A stretch of 64,000 bases of DNA from Micromonospora citrea (GTDB lineage: Bacteria > Actinomycetota > Actinomycetes > Mycobacteriales > Micromonosporaceae). Both the position numbers and the translations under genes were made by a program. Below, in pieces: positions 53,200 to 61,894 of this stretch. Position 1 is the stretch's first letter; every line of letters begins with the position of its first letter. Under the pieces are notes generated by a model that searched no databases, was not told where the DNA came from, and saw only the letters and a program-made list of their open reading frames with translations. The stretch lies in NCBI RefSeq assembly GCF_900090315.1, contig NZ_FMHZ01000002.1:5550501-5614500 (forward strand), in the 5' to 3' direction.

Positions 53200-54626
53200 C
53201 CGAGCAGATCGTCCAGCCCCTGACCCAGGAAGAGCAGCTCGCCGCCCTGGGTCGCTACGAGTACGGCTGGGCCGACCCCGACGTCGCCGGGGCGGTCGCC
53301 CAGCGCGGCCTCAACGAGGCGGTGGTGCGGGACATCTCGGCCAAGAAGAACGAGCCCGCCTGGATGCTCGACCTGCGGCTGAAGGGCCTGCGGCTGTTCG
53401 ACCGCAAGCCCATGCCGGCGTGGGGCGCCGACCTCACCGGGATCGACTTCGACAACATCAAGTACTTCGTCCGGTCCACCGAGAAGCAGGCCACCAGCTG
53501 GGAGGACCTGCCCGAGGACATCAAGAACACCTACGACAAGCTGGGCATCCCCGAGGCGGAGAAGCAGCGGCTGATCGCGGGCGTCGCGGCGCAGTACGAG
53601 TCCGAGGTCGTCTACCACAAGATCCGTGAGGACCTGGAGGAGCAGGGCGTCGTCTTCCTCGACACCGACACCGCCCTCAAGGAGCACGAGGACCTGTTCA
53701 AGGAGTACTTCGGCACCGTCATCCCGGTCGGCGACAACAAGTTCGCCGCGCTGAACACCTCCGTCTGGTCCGGTGGCTCGTTCATCTACGTGCCGAAGGG
53801 CGTGCACGTGGAGATCCCGCTGCAGGCCTACTTCCGGATCAACACGGAGAACATGGGCCAGTTCGAGCGGACGCTGATCATCGTCGACGAGGGCGCGTAC
53901 GTGCACTACGTCGAGGGCTGCACCGCGCCCATCTACTCCTCCGACTCGCTGCACAGCGCCGTCGTGGAGATCATCGTCAAGAAGAACGCCCGGTGCCGTT
54001 ACACGACCATCCAGAACTGGTCGAACAACGTCTACAACCTGGTCACCAAGCGGGCCGTGTGCCACGAGGGCGCGACCATGGAGTGGATCGACGGCAACAT
54101 CGGCTCCAAGGTCACCATGAAGTACCCGGCGGTCTACATGACCGGCGAGCACGCCAAGGGCGAGGTGCTCTCGGTGGCCATGGCCGGCGAGGGCCAGCAC
54201 CAGGACGCCGGCGCCAAGATGGTGCACGCCGCGCCGCACACCTCCTCCACCATCGTCTCGAAGTCGATCGCCCGCGGTGGCGGCCGGACGTCGTACCGGG
54301 GTCTGGTGCAGGTGCTGGAGGGCTCGACCAACAGCCGCAGCACGGTCAAGTGCGACGCGCTGCTGGTCGACACGATCTCCCGCTCCGACACCTACCCGTA
54401 CGTCGACATCCGCGAGGACGACGTGTCGATGGGGCACGAGGCCACCGTCTCCAAGGTCAGCGAGGACCAGCTCTTCTACCTGATGAGCCGGGGCCTGAGC
54501 GAGGACGAGGCGATGGCGATGATCGTGCGCGGCTTCATCGAGCCGATCGCCAAGGAGCTCCCGATGGAGTACGCCCTGGAGCTCAACCGGCTGATCGAGC
54601 TGCAGATGGAGGGCGCGGTCGGCTGA
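53196..54626 (+). CDS. sufB: Fe-S cluster scaffold subunit SufB
   Basis: A 476-residue SufB that, with SufC2 and SufD, forms the scaffold on which clusters are built. The beta-helix core includes [39 protein letters not shown] with the functional Cys, and a C-terminal ESA region [18 protein letters not shown] that contacts SufC. The ATG overlaps the sufR stop (ATGA), so expression is coupled. No intein is present, unlike mycobacterial SufB. Length is normal. Confidence 0.97.
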   Translation: MTEQIVQPLTQEEQLAALGRYEYGWADPDVAGAVAQRGLNEAVVRDISAKKNEPAWMLDLRLKGLRLFDRKPMPAWGADLTGIDFDNIKYFVRSTEKQATSWEDLPEDIKNTYDKLGIPEAEKQRLIAGVAAQYESEVVYHKIREDLEEQGVVFLDTDTALKEHEDLFKEYFGTVIPVGDNKFAALNTSVWSGGSFIYVPKGVHVEIPLQAYFRINTENMGQFERTLIIVDEGAYVHYVEGCTAPIYSSDSLHSAVVEIIVKKNARCRYTTIQNWSNNVYNLVTKRAVCHEGATMEWIDGNIGSKVTMKYPAVYMTGEHAKGEVLSVAMAGEGQHQDAGAKMVHAAPHTSSTIVSKSIARGGGRTSYRGLVQVLEGSTNSRSTVKCDALLVDTISRSDTYPYVDIREDDVSMGHEATVSKVSEDQLFYLMSRGLSEDEAMAMIVRGFIEPIAKELPMEYALELNRLIELQMEGAVG

Positions 54627-54720
54627 CGCCACCGGCCCTCGCGCGGCCCGAGCCCGTCGCGCCGCGTCGTGAGCAGCCCGTCCGACCCTCCGACCAATCG
54701 CAGAACAGACCAAGGAAGAA

Positions 54721-55863
54721 ATGACTACCCAGGCTTCCGCGCCGCCCAGCACCAAGTCGCAGGCGCTCCGCTCGTACGACGTCGCCGACTTCCCGGCCCT
54801 CACCGGCCTGGAGGAGGATTGGCGGTTCACCCCGCTGAAGCGCCTGCGTGGCCTGGTCGGCGGGGCGCAGGCCGCCACCGGCACGGTCCGCCACGAGCAC
54901 GGCGACCTGCCCGAGGGCGTGGCCGTCTCCCGGATCGGGAAGGACGATCCGCGGGTGGGCAGCGTGCTCACCCCGGTCGACCGGGTCAGCGCGCTGGCGT
55001 ACGGCGGCGCCGACCAGGCGCTGCTGGTGCAGATCGCCCGGGACGCGGTGGTCGCCGAGCCGGTGGCCCTGCGGGTGGTCGGCGACGGCGCGGACGGCCT
55101 CGCCTTCGGGCACACCTTCGTCGAGGTCGACCGCTTCGCCGAGGCGACCCTGGTGCTGGAGCACGCCGGGTCGGCGACGCTGGCCGACAACGTCGAGGTG
55201 AGCGTGGCCGACGGGGCGAAGCTGACGCTGGTCACCGTCGCGGACTGGGCGGCCGACGCGGTGCAGGCCCAGCACCTCAAGGTGCGGCTGGGCCGCGACG
55301 CCAGGGTGGTGCACGTCCAGGTCACCCTCGGCGGGGACCTGGTCCGGCAGTACACCTCGGTGGAGTACACGGACCGGGGCGGCGAGGCCGAACTGTACGG
55401 CCTCTACTTCGCCGACTCCGGGCAGCACCTGGAGCACCGCCAGCTGGTCGACCACAGCGTGCCGGACTGCCGCAGCCACGTCGGCTACCGGGGCGCCCTG
55501 CAGGGCGAGAGCGCGCGTACCGTCTGGGTGGGCGACGTGCTGATCCGCGCCGAGGCGACCGGCACCGACACGTACGAGATCAACCGGAACCTGCTGCTGA
55601 CCGACGGCGCGCGGGCCGACTCCGTACCCAACCTGGAGATCGAGACCGGCGAGATCGCCGGCGCCGGCCACGCGAGCGCGACCGGCCGCTTCGACGACGA
55701 GCAGCTGTTCTACCTGATGGCCCGGGGCATCCCGGAGGCCGAGGCGCGCCGCCTGGTGGTGCGCGGCTTCTTCGCCGAGCTGATCAACAAGATCCCGGTC
55801 GAGGAGCTGCGCGAGCGGCTCGGCGACGCCATCGAGGCCCGACTGGCCAAGGCCGGCGCCTGA
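54721..55863 (+). CDS. sufD: Fe-S cluster assembly subunit SufD
   Basis: A 380-residue paralogue of SufB. The beta-helix holds EHRQLVDHSVPDCRSHVGYRG with the conserved His and Cys near 240-255, and the C-terminal LFYLMARGIPEAEARRLVV segment binds SufC as in SufB. AAGGAAG lies shortly before the ATG at 54721. The gap of 94 bases after sufB is the largest inside the operon. Confidence 0.96.
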   Translation: MTTQASAPPSTKSQALRSYDVADFPALTGLEEDWRFTPLKRLRGLVGGAQAATGTVRHEHGDLPEGVAVSRIGKDDPRVGSVLTPVDRVSALAYGGADQALLVQIARDAVVAEPVALRVVGDGADGLAFGHTFVEVDRFAEATLVLEHAGSATLADNVEVSVADGAKLTLVTVADWAADAVQAQHLKVRLGRDARVVHVQVTLGGDLVRQYTSVEYTDRGGEAELYGLYFADSGQHLEHRQLVDHSVPDCRSHVGYRGALQGESARTVWVGDVLIRAEATGTDTYEINRNLLLTDGARADSVPNLEIETGEIAGAGHASATGRFDDEQLFYLMARGIPEAEARRLVVRGFFAELINKIPVEELRERLGDAIEARLAKAGA

Positions 55864-56189
55864 TGATCAAGATCTGTTCGACCGAGGACGTGCCGAAGGG
55901 CACCGCGATCAGCGCCGACGTCGACGGCACCCAGATCGCGGTCGTGCACGGCGAGGACGACAACTTCTACGCCGTCCACGACGAGTGCTCGCACGCCGCG
56001 GTCGCCCTCTCCGAGGGGGAGGTGTCCGGCTGCACGCTGGAATGCTGGCTGCACGGATCCCGTTTCGACCTGAGGACCGGCGAGCCGACCGGGCTGCCCG
56101 CCACCGAACCCGTTCCCGTCTATCCCGTCGAAGTCCGCGACGGTGACATCTACGTCAGCCTCACGCCGAGCAATGGAGTGACCCGATAA
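55863..56189 (+). CDS. Rieske-type ferredoxin in the suf operon
   Basis: A 108-residue soluble Rieske [2Fe-2S] protein like the ferredoxin subunit of aromatic dioxygenases. The cluster ligands are Cys42-x-His44 and Cys61-x-x-His64 (CWLHGSRFD); the disulfide Cys pair of respiratory Rieske proteins is absent, as expected for this class. The ATG shares a base with the sufD stop and its own stop shares a base with the sufC ATG, so it is fully embedded in the operon. It may supply electrons to cluster assembly. Confidence 0.92.
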   Translation: MIKICSTEDVPKGTAISADVDGTQIAVVHGEDDNFYAVHDECSHAAVALSEGEVSGCTLECWLHGSRFDLRTGEPTGLPATEPVPVYPVEVRDGDIYVSLTPSNGVTR

Positions 56190-56962
56190 TGAGCACCCTG
56201 GAGATCCGCGACCTGAAGGTGTCGGTCAAGCTGCCCGAGGGTGAGCTCAAGCCGATCCTCGCCGGGGTAGACCTGACGGTGAGGTCGGGGGAGACCCACG
56301 CGATCATGGGCCCGAACGGGTCCGGCAAGTCGACCCTGGCCTACTCGATCGCCGGCCACCCCAAGTACGAGATCACCGGCGGCTCGGTGACCCTCGACGG
56401 CGAGGACGTGCTGGCCATGTCCGTCGACGAGCGGGCCCGCGCCGGCCTCTTCCTGGCCATGCAGTACCCGGTCGAGGTGCCCGGCGTGTCCGTGGCGAAC
56501 TTCCTGCGTACCGCCAAGACCGCCATCGACGGCGAGGCGCCGAAGCTGCGCACCTGGGGCGGCGAGCTGCGCGGCGCCATGGAGCGCCTCCAGATGGACC
56601 CGGCGTTCGCCCAGCGCAACGTCAACGAGGGCTTCTCCGGCGGCGAGAAGAAGCGGCACGAGATCGTGCAGCTCGAGCTGCTCAAGCCGAAGATGGCCAT
56701 CCTCGACGAGACCGACTCCGGCCTCGACGTCGACGCGCTGCGCGTGGTCAGCGAGGGCGTCAACCGGGTCCGCGACACCGGCGACACCGGCCTGCTGCTG
56801 ATCACCCACTACACCCGGATCCTGCGCTACATCAAGCCGGACTTCGTGCACGTCTTCGTCGCCGGCCGGATCGTCGAGCAGGGCGGCCGGGAGCTGGCCG
56901 ACAAGCTCGAGGAAGAGGGCTACGAGCGGTACGTCGCCGGGGCCGGTTCGGCGCGGGCCTGA
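56189..56962 (+). CDS. sufC: Fe-S assembly ATPase SufC
   Basis: A 257-residue ABC-type ATPase that drives the SufBCD scaffold. Walker A is GPNGSGKST (about 35-43), the signature is FSGGEKKRHE, Walker B is MAILDETDSGLD, and the H-loop His is in LLITHYTR. All are intact. Its ATG overlaps the stop codon of the Rieske gene by one base (TAATG). Confidence 0.97.
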   Translation: MSTLEIRDLKVSVKLPEGELKPILAGVDLTVRSGETHAIMGPNGSGKSTLAYSIAGHPKYEITGGSVTLDGEDVLAMSVDERARAGLFLAMQYPVEVPGVSVANFLRTAKTAIDGEAPKLRTWGGELRGAMERLQMDPAFAQRNVNEGFSGGEKKRHEIVQLELLKPKMAILDETDSGLDVDALRVVSEGVNRVRDTGDTGLLLITHYTRILRYIKPDFVHVFVAGRIVEQGGRELADKLEEEGYERYVAGAGSARA

Positions 56963-56980
56963 GGGTAAGGACCAGCTGAG

Positions 56981-58285
56981 GTGACCACCATCGCGATCCC
57001 GCCCGGGATGCCGCAGTACGACGACGTGCCGCGTTACGACGTGGCCAAGGTGCGCGCCGACTTCCCGATCCTCGACCGGGAGGTCAACGGGCACCGGCTG
57101 GTCTATCTCGACAGCGCCAACACCTCGCACAAGCCGCGGCAGGTGCTCGACGTGCTCGCCGAGCACTACGCCGCGCACAACGCCAACGTGTCCCGCTCGG
57201 TGCACACGCTGGGCACGGAGGCCACCGAGGCGTACGAGGGCGCGCGGGCGAAGGTCGCGGCGTTCATCAACGCGCCGAGCGCGGACGAGGTGGTGTTCAC
57301 CAAGAACTCCACCGAGGCGATCAACATCGTGGCGTACGCGTTCTCCAATTCCTCGCTGCGGCCCGACGCCGACCCCCGCTTCCGGCTCGGCCCCGGCGAC
57401 GAGATCGTGATCTCCGAGATGGAGCACCACTCGAACATCGTCCCGTGGCAGCTGCTGGCCGAGCGCACCGGCGCGACGCTGCGCTGGTTCCCCGTCACCG
57501 ACCACGGGCGCCTGGACGAGTCCGGGCTGGAGGACCTGGTCACCGAGCGGACGAAGATCGTCTCGCTGGTGCACATGTCCAACATCCTCGGCACCGTCAA
57601 CGCCACCTCGCGGATCACCGAGCGGGTCCGGCAGGTGGGAGCGCTGCTGCTGCTCGACTGCTCCCAGTCGGTGCCGCACATGCCGATGGACGTGGTCGAC
57701 TACGACGCCGACTTCATCGTCTTCACCGGTCACAAGATGTGCGGCCCGACCGGCATCGGGGTGCTCTGGGGTCGGGCCGAGCTGCTGGCGGCGATGCCGC
57801 CGGTGTTCGGCGGCGGCTCGATGATCGAGACGGTGTCCATGGCCGGCTCCACGTTCGCCGCGCCGCCGGCCCGGTTCGAGGCGGGCACCCCGCCGATCGC
57901 CGAGGCCGTCGCGCTGGGTGCCGCCGTCGACTACCTCAGCGGCATCGGGATGCGCGCCATCCAGTGGCACGAGAAGGAGTTGACGGCGTACGCGCTGGAC
58001 GCGCTCGGCTCGGTGCGCGGCCTGCGGATCTTCGGGCCGACAGTGCCGGTGGGCCGGGGCGGCACCATCTCGTTCGCCCTCGGCGACATCCACCCGCACG
58101 ACGTGGGGCAGGTGCTCGACTCCCTCGGCGTGCAGGTGCGGGTCGGCCACCACTGCGCCCGGCCGGTGTGCACCCGGTTCGGCGTGCCGGCCATGACGCG
58201 GGCCTCGTTCTACCTCTACACCACCACGGAGGAGATCGACGCCCTGGTGGCGGGCCTGGAGCGGGTGCGGAAGGTGTTCGAGTGA
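56981..58285 (+). CDS. sufS: Cysteine desulfurase SufS
   Basis: A 434-residue group II PLP-dependent desulfurase that takes sulfur from cysteine. The PLP Lys is in FTGHKMCGP, the substrate-sulfur Cys in VGHHCARPV near residue 390, and the MEHHSNIVPWQ segment is present. It probably hands sulfur to SufU next door. GTG 56981 follows AAGGA; a short 18-base gap separates it from sufC. Confidence 0.97.
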   Translation: MTTIAIPPGMPQYDDVPRYDVAKVRADFPILDREVNGHRLVYLDSANTSHKPRQVLDVLAEHYAAHNANVSRSVHTLGTEATEAYEGARAKVAAFINAPSADEVVFTKNSTEAINIVAYAFSNSSLRPDADPRFRLGPGDEIVISEMEHHSNIVPWQLLAERTGATLRWFPVTDHGRLDESGLEDLVTERTKIVSLVHMSNILGTVNATSRITERVRQVGALLLLDCSQSVPHMPMDVVDYDADFIVFTGHKMCGPTGIGVLWGRAELLAAMPPVFGGGSMIETVSMAGSTFAAPPARFEAGTPPIAEAVALGAAVDYLSGIGMRAIQWHEKELTAYALDALGSVRGLRIFGPTVPVGRGGTISFALGDIHPHDVGQVLDSLGVQVRVGHHCARPVCTRFGVPAMTRASFYLYTTTEEIDALVAGLERVRKVFE

Positions 58286-58328
58286 GCGGCGACGCAGGAG
58301 CCCGCGGAGCTTACGGGAGTTCAGCCTG

Positions 58329-58805
58329 ATGCAGCTTGAGTCTCTTTACCAGGAGATCATCCTGGACCACTACAAGCACCCGCACGGCCGCGGCCTGCGG
58401 GACGCGGGCGACCCGGCGGACCGGGTGGCCGAGGCGCACCACGTGAACCCGACCTGCGGTGACGAGGTGACCGTCCGGGTCGCCACCGACGGCGAGGTGC
58501 TGCACGACGTCTCGTACGACGGCATGGGCTGCTCGATCAGCCAGGCGTCGGCGAGCGTGCTGCACGAGCTGCTGGTCGGGCGCGCCGCGGGCGAGGCGTT
58601 CCGGGTGCACGAGGCGTTCGTCGAGTTGATGTCCGGCCGCGGCCAGGTCGCGCCGGACGAGGACGTGCTCGGTGACGGGGTGGCGTTCGCGGGCGTCGCC
58701 CGCTACCCCGCCCGGGTCAAGTGCGCGCTGCTGCCGTGGATGGCGTTCAAGGACGCCGCGGCACGCGCCGGCGTGGGCGTGAGCCCTTCGGAGGTTAAGG
58801 CATGA
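58329..58805 (+). CDS. sufU: Zinc-dependent sulfur-transfer protein SufU
   Basis: A 158-residue IscU-like protein. The three cysteines of the metal site are visible in NPTCGDEV (about 38-45), GMGCSISQAS (about 64-73) and RVKCALLPW (about 130-138). The insertion between the second and third Cys marks it as SufU, which accepts sulfur from SufS through a zinc-bound Cys, rather than a scaffold. GGGAG lies upstream of the ATG at 58329. sufT overlaps it by four bases. Confidence 0.96.
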   Translation: MQLESLYQEIILDHYKHPHGRGLRDAGDPADRVAEAHHVNPTCGDEVTVRVATDGEVLHDVSYDGMGCSISQASASVLHELLVGRAAGEAFRVHEAFVELMSGRGQVAPDEDVLGDGVAFAGVARYPARVKCALLPWMAFKDAAARAGVGVSPSEVKA

Positions 58806-59254
58806 GTAGCGAGGACACCGCCACCGCGGCGACGCCGGCGGTCGAGGGCACGACGACGCCGCAGACGGCCGCCGCCGCGCCGGGCACGGACGCCGCGCCG
58901 GCCACGGACGCCGCGCCGGCGGCCCGGGGCAAGGCCGCCGTCGCCGACATCGAGGAGGCGATGAAGGACGTCGTCGACCCCGAGCTGGGCATCAACGTGG
59001 TCGACCTCGGCCTGGTGTACGGCGTGCACGTCGGCGACGACAACGTCGCCACCCTGGACATGACGCTGACCTCGGCGGCCTGCCCGCTGACCGACGTGAT
59101 CGAGGACCAGGCCCGGCAGGCGCTGACCACCGGCCCGGGCGGCGGCCTGGTCGACGACATCCGGATCAACTGGGTGTGGCTCCCGCCGTGGGGCCCCGAC
59201 AAGATCACCGACGAGGGACGCGACCAGCTCCGCTCCCTCGGCTTCAACGTCTGA
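58802..59254 (+). CDS. sufT: Fe-S maturation factor SufT (DUF59/MIP18-like)
   Basis: A 150-residue protein. The first 42 residues are an Ala/Thr/Pro-rich low-complexity tail; the rest is the DUF59 domain with EEAMKDVVDPELGINVVDLGLVY (given by parts: DVVDPELG and VVDLGLVY, about 57-73) and the conserved Cys in TSAACPLTD (about 97). Such proteins help mature Fe-S enzymes under heavy demand. The ATG overlaps the sufU stop (ATGA). It is the last suf gene, followed by a strong terminator. Confidence 0.93.
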   Translation: MSSEDTATAATPAVEGTTTPQTAAAAPGTDAAPATDAAPAARGKAAVADIEEAMKDVVDPELGINVVDLGLVYGVHVGDDNVATLDMTLTSAACPLTDVIEDQARQALTTGPGGGLVDDIRINWVWLPPWGPDKITDEGRDQLRSLGFNV

Positions 59255-59273
59255 CCCGGCCCACGCCGGCCCC

Positions 59274-59309
59274 GTCGAGCGCGTCGCCCACCCGGGCGGC
59301 GCGCTCGAC
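59274..59309 (+). terminator. Terminator of the suf operon
   Basis: A 16-bp stem, GTCGAGCGCG (59274-59283) with its complement (59300-59309) plus CGCCC/GGGCG inside, one U-G pair and an ACCC tetraloop. It lies 20 bases past the sufT stop codon. Confidence 0.9.
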
Positions 59310-59321
59310 CCGTCCGCCCCT

Positions 59322-59447
59322 CAACTCCGCCGGGCTCCGCGTGGGCTTCGCCAGGCTCCGTCGGCTTCGCCGGGCTCCGTTGGGCTCCGCGTGGGCTCCG
59401 TCGGGCTCCGTCGGGGCTTCGTCGGGCTCCGCCCCTCGGCTCCGTCC
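59322..59447. repeat. Irregular GGCTCCG/GGCTTCG repeat array
   Basis: At least nine copies of GGCTCCG or GGCTTCG with variable 3-8 base spacers (mostly multiples near 12 bases apart) lie just downstream of the suf terminator. Low-complexity, no coding support. Confidence 0.7.
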
Positions 59448-59712
59448 TCGACGGCCGGCCGCGGGTCGCCGCCCTCGACGAGGCCGAAGCCCTGTCCTGC
59501 GGCCCGGAGCCGCGCAGGATGGTTTCCCAGCCGTGATTCCGCTGGCCCCCGCCCAACCCGTCACTCGCTGCCCGCGCCGCACCCCCACCCAGCACGTCCA
59601 CCCCCACCCAGCACGTCCACCCCGCCCACGCGCTCACTACCCGGCGCGCCCCTCGCCGTAGCCCGCCCCGCCTGGCGCTCCCACCACCGCGCGCCCCCGC
59701 CCTCCTCGCCCG

Positions 59713-59781
59713 CGATCTTGCACTTCCTGCCCCGACAAACCGGACGCTCTCGACATCTCGCGGGCAGAAAATGCAAGATCG
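59713..59781. repeat. Long inverted repeat, possible mobile palindromic element
   Basis: Arms CGATCTTGCA (59713-59722) and TGCAAGATCG (59772-59781) are perfect; pairing continues inward through TT/AA and CTGCCC/GGGCAG (59727-59732 with 59762-59767) with only single mismatches, to a loop of about 28 bases. It has no U-run and lies far from both neighbouring genes, so it is not an obvious terminator. Confidence 0.75.
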
Positions 59782-60012
59782 GCGCCCTGTCGCCCTGTCG
59801 CCCTGTCGCCCTGCGGCTGTGGCGTCATGCGCCCGGGAAGGGGACGCGGCGGCGGTCGGGTGGGGATTTCGGTGGCCGGGAGGTGGAGTGGGGAAGCAGG
59901 ATCTGGGGGTGACCGAGACCTGCCTGGTGAAGCCCGCCCCCGTCGTCGCGACCGTCGTTGCGCGGCGACAGCGCACGGCAGCCGGGTTCGCATCGGCGCG
60001 CCTTCGACCGTC

Positions 60013-60642
60013 TTGAGCGGGGCCTTCCTCGCCGGCCTGCTCGCCGGCTACGGCGTGGCGATACCCGTCGGCGCCATCGCGGTGCTCATCCTCGGGCTCA
60101 CCGCCCGCACGTCGTTCCGGGTCGGCGCCGCCGCCGCGTTCGGGGTGGCGACGGCCGACGGGCTCTACGCCGCGGTGGCGGCTCTCGGCGGCACCGTGGT
60201 CGCCGGGCTGATCGCCCCGGTCGCCGGGCCGCTGCGGTTGGCCGCCGCCGTCGTGCTGCTCGTCCTCGCCGGCCACGGCGCCTGGCGCACCCTGCGTCCG
60301 GGCGCCGCGTCCGCAGTTCCCGCCGGCAGTCGCCGGGGCCTGGACACCCCGGCCCGGGCCTTCGCCGGCGTGCTGGCCCTGACCCTGCTGAACCCGGCGA
60401 CGGTGGTCTACTTCGTCGCCCTCGTCATCGGCCGGCAGGGCGGCGCGGACCCGGGCGCGGCCGACGCGCTGCTCTTCGTGGCGGGCGCCTTCGCCGCCTC
60501 GGCCAGTTGGCAGCTGCTGATCGCCGGCGGGGGCACGCTCGTCGGGCGGGTGCTGACCGGGCCGCGCGGCCGGCGGGTCACGGCGCTGGTCTCCAGCGCC
60601 CTGATCGCGGCCCTGGCGGCAGCCATGCTGCTGCCACGGTGA
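60013..60642 (+). CDS. LysE-family amino acid exporter
   Basis: A 209-residue membrane protein with six hydrophobic segments. The N-terminal GYGVAIPVGAIAVLIL (about 14-29) matches the LysE/RhtB signature with its Pro-Gly bend, and LTLLNPATVVYFVAL (about 121-135) matches the second conserved region. It probably exports an amino acid or related metabolite. The start is uncertain: TTG 60013 fits the family's N-terminus but lacks a ribosome binding site; the frame is open upstream to 59827. Confidence 0.75.
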   Translation: MSGAFLAGLLAGYGVAIPVGAIAVLILGLTARTSFRVGAAAAFGVATADGLYAAVAALGGTVVAGLIAPVAGPLRLAAAVVLLVLAGHGAWRTLRPGAASAVPAGSRRGLDTPARAFAGVLALTLLNPATVVYFVALVIGRQGGADPGAADALLFVAGAFAASASWQLLIAGGGTLVGRVLTGPRGRRVTALVSSALIAALAAAMLLPR

Positions 60643-60855
60643 GGTCCGGGTGTCAACGCGCCCCCGGCCAGGTCGGCGAGCCTCCTCGGGGGAGAGCCGA
60701 TGCCAGGGTGGCGTCTCCGCCAGCGGTCTCCGCCAGCGCTCTCCGCCGGGTGGCCTCTCCGCCGGGTGGCGGTCTCCGCCGGGGTGGCGGCCCCGCGAAG
60801 GTGGCGGGCATCCCTCCAGCCGGAACGCCCGCCGCCGATCCGCTGCCGTCCACTG

Positions 60856-61836
60856 TCAGTCGGCGTAGCCGGGTGACATCGCCGCCGCCAGGCGCAGGTG
60901 GGCGGCGGCCCGTGGGCTGTCGCCCTGCCGCTGGAGGGTCCGACCCAGCAGCAACTGCACGTACGAGTCGTCCGGCGTCTCCGCCGCCAGCGGCTCCAGG
61001 ATTCGCAGCGCCCGGGTGAGCTGGGCGGAGTGGAAGTAGGCCCGGGCGGCGAGCAGCCGGGTGCCGCGATCGTCGCCGTGGGCGTCGAGCAGGGGTCCGA
61101 GCAGGGTGAGGGCGCCGAGGGGGTCACCGAGGTCCAGCAGCGCCTCGGCGTGCCGGAAGCGTTCGACCTCCTCGGGGAGTTGCCGAGGGGCGCGCCGGGC
61201 GGCCTCGACCAGGAAGTCGTGGATCACCTCCGGCGGCTGTGCGCCTCGCAGCGCCGCGCCGTTCACGACGAAAGTCGGAGAGGTCGCCACCCCCGCGGCC
61301 CGGCCCCGCAGCACGAGCTCCCGGACGGCGGTGTCGCCTTCGCCGTCGGCGAGCAGCCCGCCGCTCGCCGGGAAGCCCGCCCGGCGGGACACCTCGTCCA
61401 GCACGGCCGGGAGGCTGATGTCCAGGGCGTCGACGAAGTGCGCCCGCATGACCTCCTCGGCCACCGCGTCCTGCAGTCGCGTACCGCCTGCCTCGTGGGC
61501 GAGGGCGATGAGGCGGTGCGCGTCGTGGCTGCTGGACCGCCACCCGGCTCCCCAGCGCGGGCCGAGGCCCTCGGCGAGCGCGATGCGGGAGACGCGTTCC
61601 CGGTTCTCGCCGGGCGTGAGGTCCGGTGCGCATCCCCGCAGGGCGGCGTCCACCATCGGGTCGCGCAGCACCTCCGCCAGCGGCTCGCCGGGGGTGGGGG
61701 CGGAGGGGTCGATCCGGTAGGGCCGCCACACGACCTCGACCGGGTCGCCCTGCCAGGAGGCCAGCGCCCGCTCCAGCCGGCGCTTGCCGATGTACGCCCA
61801 CGGGCAGACGACGTCCGCCCAGATCTCGATCCGCAT
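60856..61836 (-). CDS. FrnE-like DsbA-family protein with C-terminal TPR region
   Basis: A 326-residue two-part protein. Residues 1-215 are a DsbA/FrnE-type thioredoxin fold: EIWADVVCPWAYIGKRRLE at the start, ATSPTFVVNG with the cis-Pro near 190. The active site is CPWA (Cys11-Ala14), so only one of the usual two cysteines remains. Residues about 225-326 form TPR-like helical repeats (EALLDLGDPLGALTLLGPLL, AARAYFHSAQLTRALRIL). Disulfide exchange is unlikely; an isomerase or glutathione/mycothiol-linked role is possible. ATG 61836 follows a TAACGT box at eight bases. Confidence 0.85.
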   Translation of the reverse strand: MRIEIWADVVCPWAYIGKRRLERALASWQGDPVEVVWRPYRIDPSAPTPGEPLAEVLRDPMVDAALRGCAPDLTPGENRERVSRIALAEGLGPRWGAGWRSSSHDAHRLIALAHEAGGTRLQDAVAEEVMRAHFVDALDISLPAVLDEVSRRAGFPASGGLLADGEGDTAVRELVLRGRAAGVATSPTFVVNGAALRGAQPPEVIHDFLVEAARRAPRQLPEEVERFRHAEALLDLGDPLGALTLLGPLLDAHGDDRGTRLLAARAYFHSAQLTRALRILEPLAAETPDDSYVQLLLGRTLQRQGDSPRAAAHLRLAAAMSPGYAD

Positions 61837-61844
61837 GACCGGAG

Positions 61845-61850
61845 ACGTTA
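61845..61850 (-). promoter_or_regulatory. -10 box for the FrnE-like gene
   Basis: TAACGT on the minus strand, eight bases before the ATG at 61836, so the mRNA is leaderless or nearly so. Confidence 0.5.
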
Positions 61851-61851
61851 C

Positions 61852-61883
61852 ACGACACCTGTCGCATAAACCACGGGTGTCGT
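61852..61883. promoter_or_regulatory. Probable TetR operator between divergent genes
   Basis: Inverted arms ACGACACC (61852-61859) and GGTGTCGT (61876-61883) with a 16-base spacer lie between, and touch, the -10 boxes of the FrnE-like and TetR genes. A bound TetR dimer would block both promoters. Confidence 0.6.
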
Positions 61884-61888
61884 ATAGT
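61883..61888 (+). promoter_or_regulatory. -10 box of a leaderless promoter for the TetR gene
   Basis: TATAGT followed by exactly six bases and the GTG at 61895; it overlaps the operator arm by one base. Confidence 0.65.
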
Positions 61889-61894
61889 CTCGGG

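Larger units (their letters stand above)
59310..60012. other. Repeat-rich spacer between sufT and the LysE-type gene
   Basis: About 700 bases with no supported gene. It holds an array of GGCTCCG-type repeats, a doubled CCACCCAGCACGTCCACCC unit (about 59583-59620), a long inverted repeat with arms 59713-59733 and 59761-59781, and a TGTCGCCC triplet run near 59788-59812. Open frames in it have no start signals. Such a run of unrelated repeats suggests a tolerant, fast-changing site. Confidence 0.6.

Noticed and set aside
59388..59912. Pro/Ser-rich frames in the sufT-LysE spacer
   Set aside because: They come from low-complexity repeats; no start signal and no domain.
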